Of a DNA stretch of 37,982 nt, positions 1 to 8,682 are shown piece by piece (position 1 is the first letter of the stretch; each line of letters starts with the position of its first letter). The position numbers and the translations under genes are program-made. Source of the DNA: an uncultured Bacteroidales bacterium (lineage in GTDB: Bacteria; Bacteroidota; Bacteroidia; Bacteroidales; Paludibacteraceae); assembly GCA_937915765.1 (NCBI GenBank), contig CALGHE010000072.1:1-37982 (forward strand), written 5' to 3'. The notes beneath the pieces were generated by a model, which saw only the letters and a program-made list of their open reading frames with translations, ran no database searches and was not told the origin of the DNA.

Positions 1-41
1 AAATTTATGTAGCGGCTGAGCGCCGTTCCAGGTATGCACAT
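1..41 (-). CDS. Possible start of a gene leaving the left edge (partial)
   Basis: An ATG at 41–39 on the minus strand opens a frame of 13 codons (MCIPGTALSRYIN) that is still open at the edge. It is preceded by an A-rich stretch of the kind that precedes starts in Bacteroidetes, and lies about 22 bases below the expected start site of the promoter at 71–100. Too little is visible to name a product, and the transcript could begin with a longer leader or a non-coding RNA instead. Confidence 0.25.
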   Translation of the reverse strand, partial: MCIPGTALSRYIN

Positions 42-70
42 AATACTTTTTTTGTCGTGTTAATCTGCCA

Positions 71-100
71 CAAAGGTAGTACAATTTTTGATTTTGACAA
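71..100 (-). promoter_or_regulatory. Bacteroides-type promoter firing leftward
   Basis: On the minus strand a TTG (98–100) sits 19 bases before TACCTTTG (71–78), matching the -33/-7 consensus TTTG, N19, TAnnTTTG. It lies beyond the terminator of the aro operon, so it probably drives a gene to the left of the window. Confidence 0.5.
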
Positions 101-144
101 GGATACGGGCCGGCTATCTTTCCTTACTCAACAATAGAAAATAG

Positions 145-182
145 AAAAACGTGCCAGAACTACTAAAACGCATTCTGACACG
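145..182 (-). terminator. Intrinsic terminator of the aro operon
   Basis: On the minus strand a 9-bp stem (arms 174–182 and 150–158, one G·U wobble) is followed directly by a run of T (145–149). It lies 24 bases beyond the stop of the aminotransferase gene. Confidence 0.7.
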
Positions 183-205
183 CCTTAACTCACATCAGCC
201 AATTA

Positions 206-1513
206 TCAATGATTAGCCTTAAAAGCCTTTAGTCTAGTCTCCAATTCTGCATACTGGTGCTCTTTGATAAACGAAGTGCATGCACGCAGACCTTCCTGCA
301 AACTGCCGGTAGTCTGCAAAGAGATTGCGCTAACGCCGTAGAACAGCAGTTCCTTCATCAGCTCGCCTCCAGTCATTCCCGGATAGCTTATAGTGAAGTA
401 AAAGCCATCGCCCACAGGCACGTCCAAATCCTTATCATAAAGAATTTCAAAACCATTTGCAAGGAAAATTTCCTTCAGTCTCTTAGCTCTTCTGCCGTAC
501 TCCTTCACACCTTCCACAAAGTCAAACTTGCCGTCGCTAGCCGCCTTCATCATAGCCGCAAGAGCATACTGAACAGAGTGAGCCGTACCCGAAGACAAGC
601 AGTAAAGCACACGGTTCACAAACACCTTACCAAACTCGCCTATACCATAGCGTTCCTTCAGCCCGTCAAAAACACGGTTATAAAGCTTGTCAGAAATAGC
701 AACCACTCCAATACGCTGACCAGCATAGCTAAACGCCTTAGAGCCAGAAATCAGCAGCACGTAATTATCAGTATATTTAGCAACCGACGGCTGGAAAGGA
801 GCCTCGAACGGCTTGCTCAAATCCTTGCGGAAGTCCATCGCAAAATAAGCCAAGTCTTCCATAACAATAACGTCATACTTGGTTGCAAGTTCGCCAATGC
901 CCTTCAGCTCATTATCAGTAAGGCAAACCCAAGCCGGGTTGTTCGGATTTGAATAAATGATATTGCAGATATTCCCCTCCTTCAGATAAGACTCAATCTT
1001 ATCTATAAGTTTCTGACCTCTAAACTCAAACATATCAAACGACTTGCACTTCAGTCCAAGCACAGTAAGCTGATTCTTCTGCACAGGGAAACCCGGATCA
1101 ATGAAAAGCACAGTGTCCTTTTTAGGGTCGCACTGACCAGAAACAAGGAACGACGCGTAAGTACCCTGCATAGAGCCGGAAACCGGCACACACCCTTGCG
1201 GCTCCACATCAACATCGATAAAAGCCTTCACAAAACGAGAGGACTCATTCTTCAAATCCGGATGACCGTCGAGCATAGGATATATCTGAGCCACACCATT
1301 TTTTAGAGCTTCAATCTCAGCGTTCACACCAATATCCGAAGGTTTCAGTCCCGGAACGCCCATCTCCATGCGCACAAACTTATCGCCAGTAAGCGACTCA
1401 ATCTTGTTAGTTATAGCGACAATCTCACGTATAGTCGCCTTGTTAAAGTCCGGAAGATTAAAGCTGTCTATAACAGATTTAACCACCTCATAATTTATAG
1501 GAGTCTCCACCAT
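206..1513 (-). CDS. PLP-dependent aminotransferase, class I/II fold
   Basis: A 435-residue fold-type I aminotransferase that would move an amino group between an amino acid and a 2-oxo acid in the cytoplasm. Visible signatures are the NPNNP motif (189–193), an acidic cofactor-binding segment with Tyr (EDLAYF, 219–224), the SGSK motif with the Schiff-base lysine K259, and the GQRIG phosphate-binding arginine R267. A late arginine (LQEGLRACTS) could bind the substrate carboxylate. It is the last gene of the aroB–aroA–GNAT operon, 19 bases after the acetyltransferase, so a role in making an aromatic amino acid is a reasonable inference. The substrate cannot be read from the sequence, and aspartate or another amino acid is equally possible. 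The ATG start has the usual A/T-rich leader and no Shine-Dalgarno. Confidence 0.85.
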   Translation of the reverse strand: MVETPINYEVVKSVIDSFNLPDFNKATIREIVAITNKIESLTGDKFVRMEMGVPGLKPSDIGVNAEIEALKNGVAQIYPMLDGHPDLKNESSRFVKAFIDVDVEPQGCVPVSGSMQGTYASFLVSGQCDPKKDTVLFIDPGFPVQKNQLTVLGLKCKSFDMFEFRGQKLIDKIESYLKEGNICNIIYSNPNNPAWVCLTDNELKGIGELATKYDVIVMEDLAYFAMDFRKDLSKPFEAPFQPSVAKYTDNYVLLISGSKAFSYAGQRIGVVAISDKLYNRVFDGLKERYGIGEFGKVFVNRVLYCLSSGTAHSVQYALAAMMKAASDGKFDFVEGVKEYGRRAKRLKEIFLANGFEILYDKDLDVPVGDGFYFTISYPGMTGGELMKELLFYGVSAISLQTTGSLQEGLRACTSFIKEHQYAELETRLKAFKANH

Positions 1514-1532
1514 AATTTTATCTAAAAAAATT

Positions 1533-2078
1533 TCACACTTTCTCTTCTTTTATATTTATCAACTGATACATCGCAACAGACCGGAAACGGCCGTCAGCCC
1601 AGACCCAGTCCTTCAGCACCCCCGCACGTTCAAAGCCTGCACGTTCAAACAGTTTCAGGCTCGCCACATTATCCACATCTATCTTACAATGCAGCTGCCG
1701 AAGATTCAGATGCCCGAAGGCATAATCAACGAGCAGACTCAACGCGGCTGAAGCCAAGCCTCTTCGCTGAAAGTCAGGCACGACAAAAACCCCTACACCG
1801 GCACGTTTGCTCATAGGGTCAAAATCAAACAAATCTATTGTGCCGACAACTATACCAGCCCCTTTCAGCTCAATCATCAGCCTCAGCTGTCCTGTGACAA
1901 AAATGCCTTTCAGTTCATTTTCTATATATGCCTTAAGAGCATTCTGCGAATACGGCGCAACAAACTCGCTCACACTCCACAACAGCGGGTCGTTCTCCCA
2001 TCTGTAGAGGAAATCCAAGTCATCCGGTTCAAGTTGCCGCAACCGCAACTCATCATTGCTTAAACGCGCCATGCTCAC
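1533..2078 (-). CDS. GNAT-family N-acetyltransferase (RimJ/RimL-like)
   Basis: A 181-residue acetyl-CoA-dependent acyltransferase of the GNAT fold. The acetyl-CoA pyrophosphate loop reads QRRGLA (104–109), preceded by the beta-4 strand RAGVGVFVV and followed by the NVASLKLFERAGF helix (137–149) typical of the RimJ/RimL group, which acetylate protein N-termini, polyamines or small amines. The substrate is unknown. Its GTG start overlaps the aroA stop by four bases (GTGA at 2078–2075), implying translational coupling; an ATG two codons later (2072) is an alternative that starts just after the aroA stop. The position inside a shikimate-pathway operon is not enough to assign a role in that pathway. 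Confidence 0.82.
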   Translation of the reverse strand: MSMARLSNDELRLRQLEPDDLDFLYRWENDPLLWSVSEFVAPYSQNALKAYIENELKGIFVTGQLRLMIELKGAGIVVGTIDLFDFDPMSKRAGVGVFVVPDFQRRGLASAALSLLVDYAFGHLNLRQLHCKIDVDNVASLKLFERAGFERAGVLKDWVWADGRFRSVAMYQLINIKEEKV

Positions 2079-3307
2079 ACCTCAGCCAAATCAAACCCGA
2101 AGTTCCTCAGGTGAGTCCAATACTCAGGATAAGACTTCGACACCACGGCGGGGTCGTCTATCCTCACTTCTCCAAACTTAACAGCAAGAGGAGCAAAAGC
2201 CATAGCCATGCGATGGTCCTTGTAGGTCTTCACCACAGGCTTAGCATCAGCCTCGCAACGCTCTCCGCTCCAAGCCAAGGCGCCCTCTTTCGGTTCAAAA
2301 AGCACATACCCGAACTTGCGAAGTTCCGCAATAAGCGCCGCTATTCGGTCTGTCTCCTTAATCTTCAAACTCTGCAATCCTTCAAAATTGAACGTCACGC
2401 CCAACGCGCAGCAAGCTGCCACGACAGTCTGGGCCAAGTCCGGCTGCTCGACAAAATCATATTCAAAAAACTCAGCAACCTTTCTGTCTCTTTTCAGAAG
2501 CAAACCATCTTTTTTAAAAACAGAGGACACACCAAGATTTTCAAATATACTCCCAACCGCAGAGTCGCCTTGCACACTATCGCTAAAAAGCCCCGGAAGA
2601 AGAATCTCTGCAGAACCTTCCGCCAAAGCGCAAATCTGAAACCAATAGGACGAAGCAGACCAGTCCGACTCAACCGTGAAATCTATCGGCTTATAATCTT
2701 GCCTTTCGACCTTTATCTCATTGCCATTCCAAGAAGACGCTATGCCAAACTGCCTCATCAGGCTCAAAGTCATCTTTATGTATGGCTTCGAAATGACGTT
2801 TCCGGTCAGACGCAGCACAAGTCCGTTTTTCATGACTGGCGCTATCATCAAGAGAGCCGATATATACTGGCTGCTAACGCCTCCATCAAGCTCAATCACA
2901 CCCCCGTCAAGAGGTTTGCCCGATATTATAAGCGGAGGGAAACCATCTTTCTCCAAATATGAAACATCTGCGCCAACAGAATTCAGCGCATCAACAAGGA
3001 TACGTATCGGCCGCTCCTTCATGCGCGTGCTGCCGGTTGTAACCCACTCGCCCTCTTTGTTTGCAAGGTAAGCCGACAAGAAACGCATTGCAGTGCCAGC
3101 TGCCTCAATGTCAAAAACGGTCCCGTCCGAGCTAAGAGCAGCGACAAGCACATCCGTGTCATCGCACTTCGCCAAATTAGACACGAGTCCGCCACCATTA
3201 GCCAACGCATTCATTATCAAAATTCGGTTACTTATACTTTTAGACGCAGGAAGAGGCTGTTTGCTCACTCCTGAAAGTCTATTGCTATAATTTACAATGT
3301 ATTGCAC
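2075..3307 (-). CDS. aroA: 3-phosphoshikimate 1-carboxyvinyltransferase (EPSP synthase)
   Basis: Sixth step of the shikimate pathway: joins phosphoenolpyruvate to shikimate-3-phosphate. The 410 residues cover the full two-domain family length. Visible motifs are the substrate-binding SKSISNR (22–28, with K23), the PEP-site loop AAGTAMRFL (69–77), the catalytic aspartate in PDLAQT (D290), KETDR (317–321, E318) and the C-terminal DHRMAMAFAPLA (364–375). The residue after AGTAMR is Phe where the E. coli enzyme has Pro101. The start is a GTG 26 bases after aroB; no ATG lies close enough upstream of the first conserved motif. It is the second gene of the operon and overlaps the following acetyltransferase. 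Confidence 0.95.
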   Translation of the reverse strand: MQYIVNYSNRLSGVSKQPLPASKSISNRILIMNALANGGGLVSNLAKCDDTDVLVAALSSDGTVFDIEAAGTAMRFLSAYLANKEGEWVTTGSTRMKERPIRILVDALNSVGADVSYLEKDGFPPLIISGKPLDGGVIELDGGVSSQYISALLMIAPVMKNGLVLRLTGNVISKPYIKMTLSLMRQFGIASSWNGNEIKVERQDYKPIDFTVESDWSASSYWFQICALAEGSAEILLPGLFSDSVQGDSAVGSIFENLGVSSVFKKDGLLLKRDRKVAEFFEYDFVEQPDLAQTVVAACCALGVTFNFEGLQSLKIKETDRIAALIAELRKFGYVLFEPKEGALAWSGERCEADAKPVVKTYKDHRMAMAFAPLAVKFGEVRIDDPAVVSKSYPEYWTHLRNFGFDLAEV

Positions 3308-3333
3308 GTTAAAAAAAAATTACTTTATTCAAA

Positions 3334-4395
3334 TTACAAACCTACAGAGTCACGATAAAAATCCAACGCCTCAAAAATATCTTTCTTTTCAACATTTACA
3401 TTAATTTCAACCACACCCACGTCCTTTAACAACGTGAAAAGGATACGTCCGTCTCCTTCGTTTTTCTTATCATGCGTCATCAGTTCATAAAGCTGTTCAT
3501 ACTGTTTGCAGGTGATATTAAGCACTCCGTAATTCTCTTTTATTAGAGATACCGCCTGCTGCAGCTTGTCGGTTGGGAATCCGCATTTTTTGTAAGAAAG
3601 ATACAGTTCCGCAATAAGCCCCCACGCAACCGCATAGCCGTGAAGCACCGCCTTTGACTGCATCGCGTAGCTTTCAAACGCATGCCCTACAGTATGTCCA
3701 AGATTCAGCGACTTACGCACATTCATCTCATAAGGATCTTTCTCCACGATCATTTCCTTCACATTTATAGACTCTTTAAGAAGATGAGGAAGTTTCTGAT
3801 AGTCAACATCTTTCAAATCAAACGTCAGAACATTTTCCCAAACCGAATCGTTAGAAATTAATCCATGCTTTATCATCTCAGCATATCCAGAGAGAAAATT
3901 CTCCCTATCCAGCGTTTTGAAAAAATTAACATCTATAACAACAGACTTGGACGGATTAATCACTCCAATCTCGTTCTTCAAACCATTAAAGTTGATGCCA
4001 GTCTTTCCGCCCACAGCCGCATCTACGGCACCGAGCAAAGTTGTCGGCACATTTACATACTTCATTCCGCGCTTAAACGTAGAAGCAGCAAAGCCACCAA
4101 GGTCAGTCACCATACCGCCGCCAACGTTAATCAAGAGCGACTTGCGCGAAGCTCCGTTATTGCAAAGGAACATCCACACAGAAGCAAGAGCCTCCAGCGA
4201 CTTGTGGTCATCGTTAGCTTCAATTTCAACAACCCTAACATCTTTGAAGAAATCATCCGACTTTATCTTCGGAAGACAAAGACTTTTAGTGTTTTCATCC
4301 ACAAGGATAAATACAGAATCAGCGCTCCACCCCGAACACTCTCGACGCAAGTCCGAAACTATATCGTCCGATATGTAAACATTCTGGAAATCCAT
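3334..4395 (-). CDS. aroB: 3-dehydroquinate synthase
   Basis: Second step of the shikimate pathway: cyclises DAHP to 3-dehydroquinate using NAD+ and a metal ion. I start it at the ATG at 4395 (353 residues). A TTG seven codons upstream is possible, but a TAAATTTG promoter-like element overlaps it. Motifs are the NAD-binding GGGMVTDLGGFAAS (residues 92–105), GGKTGIN (130–136), and the expected zinc ligands E173 (GYAEMIKHG), H234 (NLGHTVGHA) and H252 (VLHGYAVAWG). It is the first gene of the aro operon, 26 bases before aroA. A candidate -7 element TAAATTTG (4421–4414) would give a very short leader of about 10 bases. Confidence 0.94.
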   Translation of the reverse strand: MDFQNVYISDDIVSDLRRECSGWSADSVFILVDENTKSLCLPKIKSDDFFKDVRVVEIEANDDHKSLEALASVWMFLCNNGASRKSLLINVGGGMVTDLGGFAASTFKRGMKYVNVPTTLLGAVDAAVGGKTGINFNGLKNEIGVINPSKSVVIDVNFFKTLDRENFLSGYAEMIKHGLISNDSVWENVLTFDLKDVDYQKLPHLLKESINVKEMIVEKDPYEMNVRKSLNLGHTVGHAFESYAMQSKAVLHGYAVAWGLIAELYLSYKKCGFPTDKLQQAVSLIKENYGVLNITCKQYEQLYELMTHDKKNEGDGRILFTLLKDVGVVEINVNVEKKDIFEALDFYRDSVGL

Positions 4396-4413
4396 ACTTT
4401 TGTAATTTTTCGA

Positions 4414-4446
4414 CAAATTTAAGAAAAAGATACGAGTTTGATAAAA
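4414..4446 (-). promoter_or_regulatory. Candidate promoter of the aro operon
   Basis: TAAATTTG (4421–4414, minus strand) matches the TAnnTTTG -7 consensus, with a T-rich TTTT 21 bases upstream in place of TTTG. Only the -7 element is convincing. It is placed so that the ATG at 4395, not the upstream TTG, would begin aroB. Confidence 0.4.
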
Positions 4447-4599
4447 AAACTAACGAATCATTTGCAGGCAACTTCAATAATTTACGATTTGCAAATCAAC
4501 ACGCCGCATTTGTCAGCTAAATTCAAAGCAAAATTCATAAATTACATTTTGAAAATTTCACACTCTAAAATTAGTCCCGGACGCTTTTCTAAATTATCT

Positions 4600-5595
4600 C
4601 TACCTATGATTCTCTTCAGAAACCTCTTCAGACATAAACTCTCTAAAACCCTTCCAATATCGCACTTTATACAGCTTTAGCAAACTGTCCAAACGTTCGT
4701 CCAACACCTTGTCGTGCTTTTTCACCTTAAACTCCTCCTTTATCCGTCCGTTTTCAACAAGATACACCTCATAAGAATGCCCTAAAACGACAGGAGCCCA
4801 CACCTTCTCACAAACCAGAAACAGACCATTCAAAGATGTGGCAGGCTCCATTTTTTCATTCAAGCCAACCTTGCTGCCCAACGTTTCGTTTCCCTCTTTG
4901 TCGTATAATTTTATATCTGCCAAGTAAAACATATTATTTTTCTTTTCCCACACTGCCGTATAACGGTATATCTCATGATCAATGCAAAACCGGCTAAACT
5001 GATTTCTATCCTTCATCAAGAACAGTGGTTCTCCTGTCGCCTGCCAAACAAACTTCTTGCCGTCCAGCTCATTTGTTTTTGAACGATAAAATAGCGACTC
5101 ATAAATTTCGCTCCTGGCACACAAAGGAGATGATTTTCCCGAAAAATCACGTGCAGAAACACAACCCTCGCTACGCCGCACAACCCTGCCCTTTTCTATT
5201 TCAAAAAGATACGAGCAGTCTGAGTATCTCTCTTCCACGGCACTCAAAACTCCTGTGAAAAATGCGCACGGCTTGGACTTGAGCGATGCGGACAAACTGT
5301 CAATCGTCTCTTTGCAGGGGGAACGGACCGCATATCTATCTATCGACACCAGATACAAAGAATCATTCTCCACCTTCCATGTAGCCACCGCCCCTCTATA
5401 AAGCCCGGTCGAAACAAACGGACATTGACAATACAGACCATTTATTTTCCCAAAATCCACAATCAGCGGATTAGAGGTTTGATCCAACAAATACTTTTTC
5501 CCTTCGACAATCAGCGTGTCTCTCATTTGTACTGTAGCATGGACTCCATTTGCAAAAAGAAGAGAGAAAAGCATGTAAATGATTACCCTTTTCAT
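4600..5595 (-). CDS. Secreted protein of unknown function with two homologous halves
   Basis: I do not recognise the family. The start chosen is the ATG at 5595, which gives 331 residues and opens with a clear signal peptide (MKRVIIYMLFSLLFANGVHA). The longer frame adds 28 residues that would bury the signal. Two segments align by eye: residues 27–143 and 174–292. They share an EGKKYLLD / DGKKFVWQ opening, a WKVENDSLYLVSI / WEKKNNMFYLADI strand, and a YLFEIEKGRV / YEVYLVENGRI ending, suggesting an internal duplication of a beta-rich domain. Many cysteines (for example in CQCPF) fit an exported, oxidised protein. No lipobox is visible, so it is probably periplasmic or surface-associated. It stands alone on the minus strand, divergent from uvrA. 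Confidence 0.75.
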   Translation of the reverse strand: MKRVIIYMLFSLLFANGVHATVQMRDTLIVEGKKYLLDQTSNPLIVDFGKINGLYCQCPFVSTGLYRGAVATWKVENDSLYLVSIDRYAVRSPCKETIDSLSASLKSKPCAFFTGVLSAVEERYSDCSYLFEIEKGRVVRRSEGCVSARDFSGKSSPLCARSEIYESLFYRSKTNELDGKKFVWQATGEPLFLMKDRNQFSRFCIDHEIYRYTAVWEKKNNMFYLADIKLYDKEGNETLGSKVGLNEKMEPATSLNGLFLVCEKVWAPVVLGHSYEVYLVENGRIKEEFKVKKHDKVLDERLDSLLKLYKVRYWKGFREFMSEEVSEENHR

Positions 5596-5616
5596 ACGAA
5601 AGACATTGAATTTTCG

Positions 5617-5624
5617 CAAAAATA
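5617..5624 (-). promoter_or_regulatory. Candidate -7 element for the two-domain secreted protein
   Basis: TATTTTTG on the minus strand matches TAnnTTTG and would give a leader of about 14 bases to the ATG at 5595. No good -33 element is visible. Confidence 0.35.
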
Positions 5625-5728
5625 AAAAAACATCAGAAAACCTTAATGAAAATTCACTGCATTTTGCAAATAAACACATCCTTTATAATTAACACCTTAA
5701 TTAAAATCACTATCTTCGCAGAATAATA

Positions 5729-5822
5729 AGGAGTTGGAGCAATGGAGTACAAAAACTCCTTGCAGCACAGAGTACGGAGCGAGCAAGCTAATATCAGCGA
5801 CGCTGCTGCCGAACGCCATTAA
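5729..5822 (+). other. uvrA leader: hairpin and possible 26-codon ORF
   Basis: Between the divergent genes a 7-bp inverted repeat AGGAGTT/AACTCCT (5729–5735 and 5754–5760) encloses the ATG of a 26-codon frame (5742–5822) that ends 20 bases before uvrA. A second possible stem CTTGC/GCAAG (5759–5763 and 5783–5787) shares two bases with the first, so the two cannot both form. A weak -7-like TATCTTCG lies at 5711–5718. Whether the frame is translated cannot be judged from sequence. Confidence 0.3.
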
Positions 5823-5842
5823 CGTAGAATTGACATCGGAAG

Positions 5843-8674
5843 ATGAGTAAAGATTTTTTAGAAACTGAACAGATTGAGGTGCTAGGAGCACGTGTTCACA
5901 ACCTTAAAAACATAGATGTGAACATACCTCGAAACAAAATGACTGTCATAACAGGACTTAGCGGAAGCGGCAAATCGTCGCTTGCGTTCGACACCATTTT
6001 TGCAGAAGGGCAACGCCGCTACATAGAGACATTTTCGGCTTACGCCCGCAATTTTCTCGGCAACTTGGAACGTCCGGATGTTGACAAAATCACAGGTCTC
6101 AGCCCGGTTATATCTATTGAGCAAAAGACGACAAACAAGAACCCGCGCTCCACGGTAGGCACTACCACAGAGGTTTACGACTTTCTGCGACTGCTCTTCG
6201 CACGTGCCGGCGACGCGCACTCATACGTCACCGGAGAGAAGATGGTGAAATACACTGAGGAGCAAATACTGAAACTCATTCACGAAAACTATGACGGCGA
6301 GGCAGTCTTTATCCTCGCTCCGCTGGTTCGCGCCAGAAAAGGGCATTACAAAGAGCTGTTTGAACACGTCAGAAAAAAGGGATACCTCAACGTGCGAGTT
6401 GACGGCGAAATGCGCGAGATTGTGCACGGCATGAAGCTTGACAGATATAAAAATCACGACATAGAAGTTGTCATCGACAAACTCGTGATTTCTGAAAAGA
6501 ACGCTCAGCGCATCAAGGAATCTGTACAGATTGCGATGAAACAGGGAGGCGGCTCCATCATCATAGCAAAGAAAGACGACGGGTCTGTGCGCCACTTCAG
6601 CCGACTGCTGATGTGCCCAACATCCGGCATAGCCTACTCTGACCCAGCTCCGCATCACTTCTCGTTCAACTCACCGCACGGAGCCTGCCCCAAATGCAAG
6701 GGACTCGGAACCGTAAACGAAATAGATTTTGACAAAATAATTCCAAATAGAGACGAAAGCATCTATTCTGGCGGAATCATCCCTCTCGGAAAATACAAAA
6801 ACTCCCTGATATTCTGGCAATTGGAAACTATCGCTGAGAAATACGGCTTTTCGCTAAAAACACCTATCAAAGAGATTCCGGAAGAAGCTTTGGACGCTAT
6901 TCTCAACGGCACAGACGAAAAGATGCTCATGAAAAACGGCGCGTTAGGAGCTTCCAATCTCATACTTTCTTTCGAAGGCGTGCTTCACTACATCGAAATG
7001 CAGCAAGACAGCGAGGCCTCAGCCACCGCACAAAAGTGGGCTAACCAATTCAGCAAAGTCGCAACCTGTCCGGAATGCAACGGACAGCGCCTGAAAAAAG
7101 AGGCTCTGCACTTCCGTATTGACGGGAAAAACATCGCTGACCTCTCAAACATGGACCTCTCGGAACTGAAAGAGTGGGTTGACACCGTTGAGCAGAAGAT
7201 GTCTAAAAAACAGTCTAAAATCGCCTCTGAAATATTGAAAGAAATACGGTCGAGACTTGGCTTCCTTCTGGATGTCGGGCTGGACTATCTGTCGCTTAAC
7301 CGAACATCTGTAACTCTGTCCGGCGGAGAAAGCCAGCGCATAAGGCTCGCAACCCAGGTAGGCTCGCAGCTTGTGAACGTGCTATACATTCTGGACGAGC
7401 CAAGCATCGGTTTGCACCAACGCGACAACGTGAAGCTGATAAACTCCTTGAAGCAACTGCGCGACATAGGCAATTCCATCATAGTTGTGGAACATGACAA
7501 AGATATGATGTTAGAGGCAGACTACATAGTAGATATGGGTCCGCACGCTGGACGGCACGGCGGAGAGGTTGTGTTTGCCGGCACTCCTAAAGAGATGCTG
7601 AAAACATCAACCGTAACGGCAGACTATCTCAACGGGAAACGAAACATAGAAATCCCAAAGGTGAAACGGGAAGGCAACGGCCTGTTCATAAGCCTGAAAG
7701 GGGCAAGAGGCAATAACCTGAAAAATATAGACGTGACATTCCCTTTGGGCAAGATGATATGCGTCACCGGCGTTTCGGGCAGCGGCAAGTCTTCTCTGAT
7801 AAACGACACGCTCCAGCCTATACTGAGCCAACACTTCTACAGGTCGCTGCAAGACCCGCTTCCATACAGCTCCATTGAAGGCATTGAGAACATAGACAAG
7901 GTCATAAACGTGGACCAGTCGCCAATAGGGCGCACACCGCGCTCAAACCCTGCGACATACACAAATCTTTTCAGCGACATACGCTCTTTGTTCGTTTCTC
8001 TTCCAGAGTCTAAAATGCGCGGATACAAGCCAGGACGCTTCTCTTTCAACGTGAAAGGCGGGCGTTGCGAAACCTGCAGCGGAAACGGCTACAAAACAAT
8101 AGAGATGAACTTTCTGCCAGATGTGTACGTGCCATGCGAAGAGTGTCACGGGAAAAGATATAACCGAGAAACTCTTGAAATCAGATACAAGGGCAAATCC
8201 ATCGCTGATGTGCTTGACTTGACAATAAATCAGGCTGTTGAGTTTTTTGAAAATATCCCGACCATTCATCACAAAGTGAAAACTCTGCAAAGCGTGGGTT
8301 TGGGATACATTAAATTAGGGCAAAGCTCCACCACTCTTTCTGGCGGAGAAAGCCAAAGAATAAAACTTGCCACTGAACTTATGAAAAAGGATACTGGCAA
8401 GACTCTCTACATACTTGACGAACCTACAACGGGTCTGCATTTCGAAGACATCAGAATCTTGCTCGACGTGCTGAACAAACTTGTGGACAAAGGCAACTCC
8501 GTTATTGTGATAGAACACAACCTCGACGTTATAAAGGTGGCGGACCATATTATAGATATAGGACCTGACGGAGGACGTGACGGAGGACAACTTTTGTGCG
8601 CAGGGACCCCGGAAGAGATTGTCAATTGTCCGAAAAGTATTACCGGCAAATTTTTGAAAAACGAATTAAAATAA
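5843..8674 (+). CDS. uvrA: Excinuclease ABC subunit A
   Basis: DNA-damage sensor of nucleotide excision repair: it dimerises, finds distorted DNA and loads UvrB. The 943 residues match the family's usual length. The two ABC ATPase halves are both intact: Walker A GLSGSGKS (38–45) and GVSGSGKS (643–650), and ABC signatures LSGGESQRI starting at 492 and 832. Zinc modules are present: C282/C285 with C409/C412 around the UvrB-binding and insertion region, and the DNA-contacting finger C742/C745–x19–C765/C768. The ATG at 5843 begins MSKDFLETEQIEVLGARVHN, the normal N-terminus. The next gene starts 8 bases after the stop, so the two are probably co-transcribed. Only a weak promoter-like element is visible upstream. 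Confidence 0.98.
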   Translation: MSKDFLETEQIEVLGARVHNLKNIDVNIPRNKMTVITGLSGSGKSSLAFDTIFAEGQRRYIETFSAYARNFLGNLERPDVDKITGLSPVISIEQKTTNKNPRSTVGTTTEVYDFLRLLFARAGDAHSYVTGEKMVKYTEEQILKLIHENYDGEAVFILAPLVRARKGHYKELFEHVRKKGYLNVRVDGEMREIVHGMKLDRYKNHDIEVVIDKLVISEKNAQRIKESVQIAMKQGGGSIIIAKKDDGSVRHFSRLLMCPTSGIAYSDPAPHHFSFNSPHGACPKCKGLGTVNEIDFDKIIPNRDESIYSGGIIPLGKYKNSLIFWQLETIAEKYGFSLKTPIKEIPEEALDAILNGTDEKMLMKNGALGASNLILSFEGVLHYIEMQQDSEASATAQKWANQFSKVATCPECNGQRLKKEALHFRIDGKNIADLSNMDLSELKEWVDTVEQKMSKKQSKIASEILKEIRSRLGFLLDVGLDYLSLNRTSVTLSGGESQRIRLATQVGSQLVNVLYILDEPSIGLHQRDNVKLINSLKQLRDIGNSIIVVEHDKDMMLEADYIVDMGPHAGRHGGEVVFAGTPKEMLKTSTVTADYLNGKRNIEIPKVKREGNGLFISLKGARGNNLKNIDVTFPLGKMICVTGVSGSGKSSLINDTLQPILSQHFYRSLQDPLPYSSIEGIENIDKVINVDQSPIGRTPRSNPATYTNLFSDIRSLFVSLPESKMRGYKPGRFSFNVKGGRCETCSGNGYKTIEMNFLPDVYVPCEECHGKRYNRETLEIRYKGKSIADVLDLTINQAVEFFENIPTIHHKVKTLQSVGLGYIKLGQSSTTLSGGESQRIKLATELMKKDTGKTLYILDEPTTGLHFEDIRILLDVLNKLVDKGNSVIVIEHNLDVIKVADHIIDIGPDGGRDGGQLLCAGTPEEIVNCPKSITGKFLKNELK

Positions 8675-8682
8675 CAATAAAT

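Noticed and set aside
257..952. A 231-codon plus-strand frame over the aminotransferase gene
   Set aside because: It is an antisense shadow of a well-supported enzyme gene, with no domain or start signal of its own.
4438..4680. An 80-codon plus-strand frame upstream of aroB
   Set aside because: It overlaps the end of the secreted-protein gene, has low-complexity composition and no initiation context beyond chance.
8596..8682. An N-terminal extension of the DUF4476 protein into uvrA
   Set aside because: It would bury the signal peptide and overlap uvrA by 79 bases. The ATG at 8683 gives a normal exported protein.
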